A DNA stretch of 64,000 nt from Adiantum capillus-veneris (lineage: Eukaryota > Streptophyta > Polypodiopsida > Polypodiales > Pteridaceae): the NCBI GenBank assembly GCA_014529385.2, contig CM043942.1:61118684-61182683 (forward strand). Direction: 5' to 3'. Within the stretch, counting starts at the first letter, position 1. Every line of letters starts with the position of its first letter. Below, in pieces: positions 47,266 to 57,160 of this stretch. The notes under the pieces were generated by a model. It searched no databases, was not told the origin of the DNA, and saw nothing but the letters and a program-made list of their open reading frames with translations. The position numbers and the translations under genes are program-made.

Positions 47266-47323
47266 ACGGTCAAGATGCCCTGTGGGCATCTTGACCGTAG
47301 CTATGCCCTGTGGGCATAGCTAC
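47266..47323. repeat. Two abutting perfect hairpins in the RING-like exon
   Basis: The first has 15-bp arms (ACGGTCAAGATGCCC, loop TGT) at 47266-47298. The second has 12-bp arms (GTAGCTATGCCC, loop TGT) at 47297-47323. Both share the core ATGCCCTGTGGGCAT that encodes MPCGH. One hairpin is native to the gene. The other is a 28-bp insertion that shifts the frame and brings a stop at about 47318. Confidence 0.9.
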
Positions 47324-47453
47324 CACTTTCTCTGCTTTGTAGCTGCATGCTCCTTATCGAAAAAATGTAGAGCTGTGACCTTCCAGCAAAGGATACCACA
47401 AGAATGGTGTTGGAAACCCATAGGGCAAAGACATCCAATCACACCAACATCTG

Positions 47454-48762
47454 GTAAGATTGTACAGGGTGTGCTAATTAGCATACCTAGTGTGTTAATT
47501 AGAATATTTAGTGTGTTAACTGGATATGCTAATTAGCATATCTTGTATGTTGATTAGCATATTGGGTATGCTGATTAGCATACTGGGTATGCTGATTAGC
47601 ATGCCCAGTATGCTGATTAGCATACTGGGTATGCTAATTAGTATACCCAGTGAGAATATTGAGTGTGCTAACTGGATATGCTAATTAGCAGACCTTGTAT
47701 GCTAATTAGCATACCCTGTGCTCAGTGAACAGATTAGAGTAAGTTTGGTATATTAGCATATCTAGTAAGTTAACTACCATATTCAAATGCTAACTAGTAA
47801 ACTGTATATGCTGATTAGCGTACTGGGTATGTTGATTAGCATACTGGATATGCTAATTAGCATATTGGATATGCTAATTAGCATACCCAGTGAGAATATT
47901 GAGTGTGCTAACTGGATATGCTAATTAGCAGACCTTGTATGCTAATTAGTATACCCTGTGCTCAGTGAACAGACTAGAGTAAGTTTGGCATATTAGCATA
48001 TCTAGTAAGTTAACTACCATATCCAAATGCTAACTAGCAAACTGTATATGCTGATTAGCATACTGGGTATGCTGATTAGCGTATTGTGTATGCTGATTAG
48101 CATATTGGATATGCTTATTAGCATATTGGATATGCTAATTAGCATACTGGATATGCTAATTAGCATACTGGGTATGCTGATTCACGTACTGAGTATGCTG
48201 ATTAGCATACTGGATATGCTTATTAGCATATTGGATATGCTAAATAGCATACTGGGTATGGTATGCTAATTAGCATACTGGGTATGGTATGCTAATTAGC
48301 ATACTGGGAATACTAAATAGCATACTGAAGACAGTCCTTGTATGCTAGCTGCCAGCAGTCCTAGTATGCTTATTAGCATATCCAATATGCTAATTACCAT
48401 ACCCAGTATGCCCATTAGTATACCCAGTATGCTAATTAGCATACCCAATATGCTCATTAGTATACCCAGTATGCTAATTAGCATATCTTTTATGCTAATT
48501 AGCATACTTGTGCTCAATGTACAGACTAGAGTAAGTTTGTCATAATGGCAAATCTAGTAACTAAGCTACCATCTCCAGATGCAAACTAGCATATTGGATA
48601 TGCGCTAGTTAGCATACTCAGAAATTCGAATTAGCATACTGGGCTTGTCAGCATAATGGATTCCAATGTATGCCAGGCCGCACACATAGTCACAGCATAT
48701 GAAACATTTTCTAGCATACATGACATGCTTATATGAGTCTTAATCCACGTTTTTTGTTGCAG
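47454..48762 (+). repeat. Palindromic satellite filling intron 3 of cargo gene 1
   Basis: From about 47470 to 48620 nearly every 20-22 bases repeat a unit built on TATGCTAATTAGCATA (itself a 16-bp palindrome) plus CTGGG or CCCAG. A longer 225-bp-scale repeat is also visible (47640-47760 resembles 47880-48010 and 48500-48560). The unit appears in both orientations. Open frames in it, such as MLISILDML repeats, are by-products. Confidence 0.9.
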
Positions 48763-49337
48763 GCGTGGGGCAGTCTCTCCGTGATGTGGGCAGTGTGCAT
48801 GACACGAAGGGCAAGGGAAAGGCTGTAATGGAGGACCTTTCGATTGAGGAGAGTGATGAGCTGGATACAGGTGAGAACCCTTCGACGGAGAAGGGTGTTG
48901 AGCTGGATGCAAGGAGTGAAGGGGTGGATGAGGGCTCCCAGCAGATGCCAAATGAAAGCATGAAAACAACGGAGGAAGGCGGTGATGTGAGCAGGAACTC
49001 AGAAGATGAAAAAGAAGATGATTTTTTTGTCATGGCTCCTCGTGTGCCCCGTGTGCCAGCGATGCCTGCTGCAACTGACAAAGCAGAAGCTTCTCAGCAA
49101 ACAGTGGCTAGTGGCTCAGGGGAAACTTTGAAGAATGACAACATAGAAGATGAGCAAGAAGTTGGTGACAATAGCCCTCTCGAGGGTTTTTTGCGTAAAG
49201 CTCAGCTGAAAAGAAAAGTTGGCCTTGAAGAGGTACCCGAAGACATTGCAAGCACAGCCTGTGGTTCGGACAAGGCTGAAAGCTCCAAAGGTGAAAAGAA
49301 AGCCACCCGCTCAAGAGCTTGCAAAAAATTGTGTTAA

Positions 49338-49651
49338 GACTTATTGCTCCCTACCCGGTTGTGCCCTTCACTGTATATGCTAGACCATTTTGAAACCCAA
49401 ATGCGTATTGTAACTGACATGCATTTTGTTTTCCAATGAAAATGTATTTTTGTGCAATATAAATCTGAGCAGCAGTTCATTGTAATTTTTGCGGTTTTTC
49501 TTTTTTAAACTTGTTCATTTCGTACCGCGGTTTCCCTGTTGAGGAAGAGAAACAGGCATTAATTGTCATGCTTGATGCAACTGCGGCCATGCAATGGCAG
49601 AAATTACGGAGATGGCGAGTCCACAAAGCCAGGCAGTTAAGGAGATAGAAA
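49338..49651 (+). other. Spacer and possible N-terminal extension of cargo gene 2
   Basis: 3' untranslated sequence of gene 1 with AT-rich poly-A-signal-like stretches (49435-49510). From 49568 an ATG in frame with cargo gene 2 opens 26 codons (MLDATAAMQWQKLRRWR), ending at TAG 49646-49648 just before the next Met. The extension may be a real N-terminus cut off by a point mutation. Confidence 0.45.
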
Positions 49652-50662
49652 ATGGAGATTGAAAAACGCCTTGAACGATATTCACAGCTTGCCTGTAGTA
49701 TTATTGAGCGCCTAAATTATGTGCACCCAAGTGGGCCGGTTATTTTTGCTGAATGGTATCCTCTACCAGACCTAATATGGGTGCCTAAGCGTTTATGTGA
49801 TGAAAAAAGGGCTCTGGTGCTGGACCTGAACGGTCTTTTGGTGACAGTGGTAGAGCCTCGTTTTGGTGAAAAGCCCCTGGCATATGCAGATGAAATGTTG
49901 AAATACGATGTACTTGATAAGCAGGTGTTTTGTCGCAAGGACTGCCATTTTTTTTTGGACTGGTGCTTGCAGTTCTTTAATGTGTTTATATGGAGCACAA
50001 GCCTCAATAGTAAAGTCATGAGTATTTGCCGTATTGTTTTTAAAGAGCAGGTGCCAAAGATTACTAGGTTTTTTACTCAAGCTCACTGTACAAAGCAATC
50101 CTGGCAGATCCAGAGAAAACCTGTGTTTATGAAAGACTTATCCTTGTTCTGGAAACACACTCCGGGGTACAATGCCCAAAACACACTTATAATCGATAAT
50201 AGCTTCTACAAAGTGTTTCAGAACCCACCACAAACTTGGCTTGTTACTCCCAGTCTAGAGCACCAGAGTGCTGAGCAGAGGGAAAAGTTCCTTATAGAAA
50301 CTTTGAAGTCCTGGCTTTTTCTTTGGCTGCAAACGGATGATCGGAAAGCATATGTTGCTGATAATGTGTTTGACACAGGCTCATATGAGTTTTCTGATGC
50401 AGTCGTCAAACGTTTGCTTGACATTCAAAAGAGGGATATAGAGGCTAAAAGATTGGAAGAAATTCGTCGCAAACAGCGGGAAGCTGACCTAGAAGCAGAA
50501 AGAGAGAAAGAAAAGCTGGAGAGGGAAAGAAGAGAAAGTGAGCAGCATAGTGCCAACCTAGAAGCAGAGGAGGAAGCAGAGAGAAAAGAAAAGAGGCAAC
50601 AGGAAGAAGACAAACAGCGAGGACAGCCCAATCACTACAAGCGCCCTCCGAGGAGGCCTTAA
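49652..50662 (+). CDS. Transposon cargo gene 2: FCP1/NIF-like HAD phosphatase domain protein
   Basis: 336 codons, intact from this Met. Residues about 55-65 read ALVLDLNGLLV. This is HAD motif I (D-x-D-G-T-L in active FCP1/SCP phosphatases) with Asn in place of the second Asp. Residues about 100-118 contain FFLDWCLQFFNVFIWSTSL, the motif II region. Residues about 168-192 read YNAQNTLIIDNSFYKVFQNP, where FCP1-like enzymes have a D-D pair and this has D-N. The C-terminus (residues 265-335) is a long Lys/Arg/Glu coiled coil. FCP1-type proteins dephosphorylate the RNA polymerase II tail or other Ser/Thr targets. The altered acidic residues suggest weak or no catalysis. It is likely captured from a host gene. 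Confidence 0.75.
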   Translation: MEIEKRLERYSQLACSIIERLNYVHPSGPVIFAEWYPLPDLIWVPKRLCDEKRALVLDLNGLLVTVVEPRFGEKPLAYADEMLKYDVLDKQVFCRKDCHFFLDWCLQFFNVFIWSTSLNSKVMSICRIVFKEQVPKITRFFTQAHCTKQSWQIQRKPVFMKDLSLFWKHTPGYNAQNTLIIDNSFYKVFQNPPQTWLVTPSLEHQSAEQREKFLIETLKSWLFLWLQTDDRKAYVADNVFDTGSYEFSDAVVKRLLDIQKRDIEAKRLEEIRRKQREADLEAEREKEKLERERRESEQHSANLEAEEEAERKEKRQQEEDKQRGQPNHYKRPPRRP

Positions 50663-50899
50663 GGGTTTTTGGGGCAAAGACTGTCATTGTAAAATTGAAC
50701 CCTATGTAAATAATTTGATGCTGGCAATTAATGTAAACAGTTTGATAGTTAGCATGCTGACACAAGATGTAAACAATTTGATAGTTAGCATGCTGGCAAT
50801 TAATGTAAACAGTTTGATAGTTAGCATGCTGACCAACTTTATAATAAAACTGCATACCCTTACAGCAAAGTGGTATATAGAAAATCCAGTGGATACAAC
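50663..50899 (+). repeat. Short satellite between convergent genes
   Basis: Between 50719 and 50835, GTAAACAGTTTGATAGTTAG followed by CATGCTG occurs about three times. The two gene sets converge here: cargo gene 2 ends at 50662 and the transposase stops at 50900. Confidence 0.7.
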
Positions 50900-53800
50900 T
50901 TAAAAGCTGAAGGGCATGCTATTACAGATTGCTTCATAACTTTCTGGAGTGATTGTGTACACCTGCCTTCTCCTTGGGACGTGCTCCATGGGTATTTTGA
51001 TACATCGCACTAGATGTGAAAGTAGGTGGACGATAGGCTGCTTGTGGTCTAGCTTGAAGGTGTATGCATCCAATTGCTTGTAATACAATCCTTGCACAAC
51101 ATATGAGCCTCTGTCAATTACATTGCTCCATTCATCAATGTACCCCTTCTCCACCTTCTCCTTTTCTGCAACACACTTGACTAGATAGAAATCCACATCT
51201 TCGGCGTTGGTTAAAGCATCTGGATTTACAGCAAATGTGTCTCCAGAACATAGAGCGCTACTCAACACATCATGATGACCTTCGTATGTGAAGTCATCAT
51301 AGCCAACGACTTCCTCTGTCGAAACTTCATCTGTTTGCTCAAGTAATGGCTGCAGAATCTGATAATCCCAAGCCTCCATGTGAGCTTTATTGATGCTGCG
51401 ATTCCACCTTCTGTTCATGCATGCATCACAGAAGCATGCCAACTTTCTTGTTGCAAGGGCAGTTGGATCCTGCGGGTTGTGACCACGAATAGCATGCAAA
51501 GAGCGAGTTTTTGCCACAGTGGCACAATTCCACTTAACTTCCCTGTTAACATCTCCCTCTTTAACCTCCCAGAACACACGAGCACATTCCCTTTCTTTTG
51601 AAGGATATGATGCAGGTGCTCCATGCGATAGGTTGGCCTGGCAATAAGCAACCACATCTGCTGCACACTGCAATATAGCTCCATTAGGTTTTAGTTGTTC
51701 ATGGGTCAAGGTTCTTTTTACAACTGCTCCTGCACCGTCATGCTCGCCCTTGCCATGCCCTGATCCAAAGAAGAACTAGCTCATCCCAATCCCTGTGAGT
51801 CCACCATATCTTGCAACAAAATAGAAAGGCCTGGCTCCCTTGAATTGCGAGGCCGCACCATCTGACCACACCCAATGTTGTTTACAAGTGACACCCTATT
51901 GTTGTAACCAGTCACGGTGTAGCATGAAGCAATGTTGCACAAACAGTGTGTCATGGACCCTATCATTTGATATGAAGAAGTGGATTGTTTTGACTGCCTC
52001 CCCTGCCTTGTGGTAGTATGTGTATAAAAATAGTTACTTGACTAGAGTGCCAATGCATTGACTGAATCTCATTTTGCTCCTTGAAGGCGTAATTTTCAGC
52101 AAAGTCAACAACTGAGACAGTGACATCATCCGGAAAGCGAAGTATACAATCCTTAAATTGTTGTCCTTGCCATCGTGCCACATAGTTATGAGTGATGAAG
52201 AGCTTCAACTTGGTCTGTAACAGTCGAAGAAACTCTCAGCACTGCATTTCTTTATGCAAAAGATCTTTTCTTTTCTTACTGTTTCCATGCCTGTCTTTTG
52301 CTTCTACATACGCAAATACTTTCACATTAATACTCTTACCTGGATTTGTTGTTTCTAAGTAACATAATTCTAACTTCTTTACTCCACATATCTTACAGTC
52401 TCCCATCAGGCATTCCCTTCTATGGAAAACTGCATCTGCTGGCTTTGGATAGAGAACGGACTCCCACATCTGTGTGACACCTTTGAACGTGTGATGTGAA
52501 GCCAGGCAGCCGCTGCTAATGTTCTTGCCTGTAGCACAGATATTGCATACACAGTTGCAACGTGTATCATACAGCCCAAAAGCACGAGAGCGCATGTGGT
52601 TCAGTGCGTCTTTCAAAAAGGTCATCTGCACATGGTATTCGCAACAGCATGTGTACCTATCCTTCAGCCTCCTGCAAAAGAATGGCTTTAACATCTCAAA
52701 CATCCTCATGCCAATCTTGCAATCTGGATGTTTTTGTTTGAATCTTTGAAAGAGCTCAACCTGCAATATCCATATTTGATCAGTATGTTTACTAGGAGAA
52801 ATAATCCAAACAGGACTATACGCATTGCTACTTAATACATCCACCATAGATACAAATTGGTGTGTTAAACAACACATTGTATGGTCCTAACATGCATGTA
52901 ACTGGGTATAACATTGTATACTAAGCATGCTAGTTAACATGCTGAGTATGCTAACTAGCATGCCTGAGTATGCTAACTAGCATAGCTGAGTATGCTAACT
53001 AGAATACTAGCTGTGCTAACAAGCACAATCAGTGTGTAATGTAGCATACGAGGCATACTCATCAGCATGCTAGTTAGTATGCTGAGTATACTCATCAGCA
53101 TACTGAGTATGCTAACTAGCATGCTGAGTTAGCATACTAGCTGTGCTAACTAGCATACTCATTAGCATACTAGCTAGCATACTCATCAGCATGCTAGTTA
53201 GCATGCTGAGTATGCTAACTAGCATACTAGTTGTGCTAACAAGCACAATCAGTGTGTAGTTTAGCATACGAGGCATACTCATTAGCATGCTAGTTAGCAT
53301 GCTGAGTATACTCATCAGCATGCTAGGTAGCATGCTGAGTATGCTAGTTAGCATAGCTGAATATGCTAACTAGTATACTAGCTGTGCTTACAAGCATAAT
53401 CAGTGTGTAATTTAGCATATGAGTCATTGTTAACCACATGAATGTGTGCTAAGAAGAATAGAAGGTATGCTAACTAGCATACATATTGTGCTAACCAGCA
53501 CACTTATTATGTTGAACAGCATATCCAGCACACTACGAATGCTAACTAGCATAAATCAGCTTACCCGTTATGCTAATTAGCATGCTGAGTATGCTAGTTA
53601 GCATAGCTGAATATGCTAACTAGCATACTAGCATAAACCAGCTTACCTGTTATGCTACTTAGCATTCTTAGCTATGCTAACTAGCATACTTAGCATGCTA
53701 GTTGGCTAGCTGAGTATGCTTACTAGCATGCTATATTGCTAGTTAGCACAGCTGAGTATGCTAACTAGCATACTAGCTGTGATAACAAGCAAAATCAGTG

Positions 53801-55074
53801 TGTGGTTTAACATATGAGTCATGGTTAACCACACAAAGTGTGCTAAGAAGAATAGAAGGTATGCTAGTTAGCATACATATTTTGTTAGCCAGCACACTTG
53901 TTATGTTGAATAGCATAGCGAGCACACTAGCATAAAAGGTGTTAAAGTAGCATATATATTGTGCTAACCAGCGTAGTCCTCAAGATCACTAGGCATGCTA
54001 ACTAGCAGAAGATTTATGCTGAACACCATACCCACCATACAGGAATGCTAACTAGCATATACCATAAACCAGCTTACCCATTATGCTAGTTAGCATACTA
54101 CGAAAGGTAGCTAGCATATTCATTGTGTCAAAGAACATACAGAGCATGCTAGTTAGCATAATAGGTATGCTAACTACCATAAAGGGTGTTATAGTAGCTT
54201 ACATATTGTGCTAGACAGCATACTTATCATGCTGAACAGCATACCCAGCATACTAGGAGTGAGACTATGCTAACTAACACGGCATACATAGCATAACATA
54301 TTGTGATAACTAGCATGATCTGTATGCTAGGTAGATTACTAGCATGCTAGAATGCATAAGTTATGGCGCAAGTATGTTATTGATCACCTGAGACTCATCG
54401 AGGAGGTGCACAGGGTGTTTTATGTAGCTTTTCCTTCCCACTCTCTTTCGACAAACATCCTTCTTGTTGGGTGAAACATGAGTCTCCTCTGTCCAAAATG
54501 TGTAGACCAATTCCTTAATTTTATCTGTGATAGGGCTATGATGGTGTTGCTTGTGACATTCAGCCAATGAAAACAGTCGAGCATTGACACTAGACTTCAC
54601 CTGCCGTGATTTTGCTTTGAACAAGCTGCGATGGTCGACTTTTAGGACCCTGGAGAATTAGGCAATAGGCATGTTTTCCTTTGAATTTATCATCATCTGC
54701 AATGCTGCATTCTTCAAAAACAGCTCGTCGTTAGAAGCTGGCTGCTTGACGATAGCTAGTGTGTTGCGGACATTGGATACAATTGCACTCTGCACAACAG
54801 CCTCCTCCTGTAAAGACTGATCACGGATTGCCCGAACAAGCGGATGTTGAGCAACAAGATTCTAGATTTCGCACTTTGCTTCTTTGTTGAGACCTTCAAT
54901 CCTGCTCTTGAAAGCTTTCACAATCTCGAAGGAGATTTTCCTTTTCTCCTCATCGTCGACGGCATGATGTCCTCGTTTAGTTGTCATCTGTCGGTGCTCC
55001 TGTTGTTTACGCTTTCTTTCTGTCTCATATTTCCTGATAATAGAAAGAGTTGGATGCTGGTAGTTGTGATTCAT
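50900..55074 (-). pseudogene. DNA transposon transposase, two exons, broken
   Basis: Exon 1 is about 55074-54388 and exon 2 is 52760-50900. They join in phase 0 (LLDESQ-VELFQRF). Exon 1 has a basic N-terminus and ETHVSPNKKDVCRKRVGRKS. Exon 2 has HPDCKIGMRMFEMLKPFF, RYTCCCEYHVQM, a Cys-rich stretch and VVDFAENYAFKEQNEIQSMH. HWVWSDGAASQFKGARPFYF and FFGSGHGKGEHDGAGAVVKR follow, ending at SMPFSF. The acidic residues in DFAENY, WSDG and the GHGKG-x-HDG block are good candidates for a D-D-D/E catalytic set. Damage: stops at 54862, 54658, 52236, 51896 and 51776, and a 2-bp loss near 52020. The size is about 850 residues. It is not a KDZ, CACTA, hAT or piggyBac protein by any motif I know. Confidence 0.75.
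52761..54387 (-). repeat. Palindromic satellite filling the transposase intron
   Basis: A 1,627-bp intron (donor CAG|GTGATC, acceptor TTGCAG). From about 52915 to 54345 it consists of units such as AGTATGCTAACTAGCATACT, plus TAGCTGTGCTAACAAGCACA and GAGTCATGGTTAACCACA. The core differs from the 47454-48762 satellite mainly by AACTAG in place of AATTAG. Confidence 0.9.
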
Positions 55075-55187
55075 TTCCTGTAATGGCTCCCTTCTGCCTC
55101 CATTTCTAGTGGCAATAATGTTGTCTGCTGGTTTTCCATATCTGCAAGTCTACTAAGCTTTGACAACTCGACTTCGAGGCAAGAAGC

Positions 55188-55191
<4 letters not shown>

Positions 55192-55273
<82 letters not shown>

Positions 55274-55341
55274 AAGGAGGGAGTAGGAACAGGGCAAACT
55301 GTAAACTGGTCTAAGAGTGAGACAGAGAGGGAGTCTGCGCC

Positions 55342-55421
<80 letters not shown>
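55192..55421 (+). repeat. Two (GA)n microsatellites
   Basis: About 37 GA repeats at 55193-55266 and about 38 at 55346-55421. They are separated by 80 bp, in the 5' region of the transposase. Arg/Glu and Leu/Ser open frames here are by-products. Confidence 0.95.
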
Positions 55422-55424
<3 letters not shown>

Positions 55425-55584
55425 CCACACCCCACGTCGTTGTCGTAACCGAAAACAGAGTCCACACCCCATATGGGAGGGAACAAATAATATATCTTAT
55501 GGTTATTAAAATTTCAAACTTCACTTGCTCTTTGGTTTTGAATAGATGCTAACAAGCACCTCTTACTAGCATTGTCCGGGACAC

Positions 55585-55617
55585 CAAAAAGCATGACAAG
55601 TTAACATGCTTATACCC
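55585..55617 (-). repeat. Right terminal inverted repeat of the DNA transposon
   Basis: 33 bp ending GCTTATACCC, a perfect partner of 45399-45431. GCAT follows directly. Confidence 0.92.
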
Positions 55618-56676
55618 GCATATCCTCTTGTTGCACACAGTATGATCATCAGATTCCAGTCAGAACCCATCAGTAGCATGTTTACAGTGCATAGACCTAT
55701 TTTCCCTATTTTTGACATTTTTCACTTATTATTTTTAAGTGACTTGTTGGAAAGTAGGTAGGGCAAATTTACTAAGTTTGTATAAATAGAAACCTAGCGC
55801 TAGCACTTTTTGGCAGAAGAGGTAGCAGGAGCATTGCTCACAGGCAACTGCTCAGCAGGACCCCAAGGACCTCTAGCGTTTTTGCTCCACAGTAGCTTGG
55901 CTAGCGTTTTTGGACAAGAACGCAGATCAGCCAGCGTTTTGCTTTTGCATCAGCTTGGCGACCAGACCATAGCAGATCAGCCTAGCGTTTTGCATTGCAA
56001 GGCCACCGGCAGCAGTAGAAGACAGTTTTCGGCCCTAGCGTTTTTGCATCAGCATAACGTTTTGCAGTTTCACCACGATGGAACACCAAGAAGCATCAGC
56101 GTTTTCAGTTTTCAGCCCTTAAACACAGCAGAACAACCTCCGAACCTTGCAGATCTCACCTTCCCGCAGTAGATCCTCGCCGCACGGTTAGATTCCGCAA
56201 GGTTTACAGGTTCAGCCTGGAAAACGCAGATTTCAGCATCTGCGTTTTCAGCGCGTCGTCGTCGTATCGTCGCCATCGACATAGAGTCAGAATTTAGCAG
56301 ATACAAGATTTGCAGATTTGAGCCCTTAGCGTTTTTAGATTTCAGCCCGTCTTGTCGTCGTCCTCATCATCGTCGACATCGTTGGCAAGTCCAAGCATTG
56401 TAGAGATTTGTGCTATCATAAGTAGACCGTTCTCGCCATAGAGAGTGGGGCCTTCGGAGGAGGGTTTTACAACGTCTCTGGTGTCGTTTTCTCTTCTATA
56501 TCTCTCAGTCTCATGCACTTTCACGCACAATGTCCATTCACTTTGTTTGTGTCCATTGCACTCTCTCATTAAGAACGGAAGGCTCTCCCTTTCATAAGAA
56601 CAAAAGGAACCTTGAGCACAGTTTGGAGCACTCATCTTTGAGCAAAGTTAAACATTCACTTCCGCTGCACCTTACA

Positions 56677-57160
56677 CATCGGCATGTCCATTGTGATTTG
56701 CCATAGTTGTTTGATTTAGATCAGAAAAACAAATTTCGATTCCATTGTTTGCGTGTGTGTGATAAACGGTTTGGCACTCCGTCACTATGTTCATCTACAT
56801 TGCATGTACAGTCTTTAAAGAAGACTAGAATTTTTCTAGTGACTTTATGTGAATGGGTATGCTCATGTTTTTGTGTTGGAACAAATTTCAGGAATTTCCA
56901 TCCTCGGAGATTCTTGACGAAGGTAGACGCATGACTATAGATGAAGTTGAAGCATTGAAGGAGCCACAAATGACTTTGTGTCGCTTTCGGCGCGGCCCAA
57001 AGAAGCAAGCGTTGCAGACCTTTATGAAGTTCAAGTATCGCATGAACCACGCATGAGAGTGGGCCGACCAAGAGTCCTTTCAAGGATTCCAGACGCTGTT
57101 GGCAATTTCCCTCGACGCCATATAGTTCGGTACCAGTACCTTACTTTGAAAAGGAGGGGA
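56677..57160 (+). pseudogene. Element C1 interior, 3' end with polypurine tract
   Basis: It starts with the second CATCG. It continues the gene tail interrupted at 45243 (decayed, shared with 58550-59027: EILDEGRRMTIDEVEALKEP). It ends with the polypurine tract AAAAGGAGGGGA (57149-57160) directly before the LTR. No polymerase domain is present. Confidence 0.7.

Larger units (their letters stand above)
45598..49337 (+). pseudogene. Transposon cargo gene 1: coiled-coil/RING-like protein, four exons
   Basis: Exons are 45598-45802, 46059-46948, 47044-47453 and 48763-49337, all with GT-AG borders and matching phases. Exon 1 is a basic, Pro/Ser/Lys-rich N-terminus (PPRKRVKLSD resembles a nuclear localisation signal). 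Exon 2 is an unrecognised alpha-helical domain (DVEWFTVFRESKNRSHYRIK) and coiled coil, with an in-frame TAA at 46862. Exon 3 ends in a RING-like Cys/His cluster (NPCSGC, MPCGH, YHFLC). A 28-bp hairpin insertion disrupts it; without that insertion the phase fits exon 4. Exon 4 is acidic and lysine-rich, ending ATRSRACKKLC. The partner and function are unknown; a nuclear ubiquitin- or SUMO-ligase-like role is only a guess. Confidence 0.65.
45399..55617. mobile_element. 10.2-kb DNA transposon with cargo genes, superfamily not assigned
   Basis: 33-bp perfect terminal inverted repeats (start GGGTATAAGC) lie at 45399-45431 and 55585-55617. The 4-bp duplication GCAT is at 45395-45398 and 55618-55621. 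Sister LTRs at 41191 and 57310 show the empty site with a single GCAT. It encodes a two-exon transposase on the - strand (54388-55074 and 50900-52760). On the + strand it has a coiled-coil/RING-like gene (45598-49337) and an FCP1/NIF-like phosphatase gene (49652-50662). Three palindrome-rich satellites lie inside. It inserted into the solo LTR and is the youngest large insertion in this nest, although its coding regions have several stops. Confidence 0.85.
45244..56676 (+). repeat. Solo LTR (family B) split by the DNA transposon
   Basis: The two pieces, 45244-45398 and 55622-56676, give a 1.2-kb LTR matching its sisters at 41062 and 57161. It runs TGTCACGTGACACATCC to GCACCTTACA. With its CATCG duplication and no interior, it is a solo LTR left by recombination. 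Confidence 0.82.

Noticed and set aside
48027-48545. Ile/Leu/Met-repeat proteins on both strands
   Set aside because: By-products of the TGCTAATTAGCA satellite.
47470-48620. CRISPR-like array
   Set aside because: Units are palindromic satellite monomers without unique spacers of constant length, inside a eukaryotic transposon intron.
50900-55074. KDZ-type transposase
   Set aside because: Considered because of the Cys-rich region, but the DFAENY/WSDG/GHGKG blocks and the 4-bp duplication do not fit the KDZ family as I know it.
55160-55552. Arg/Glu-rich protein
   Set aside because: Produced by translating (GA)n microsatellites.
45395-55621. Longer (8-bp) target duplication for the DNA transposon
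   Set aside because: Only GCAT is shared by both flanks, and the empty sites carry a single GCAT.
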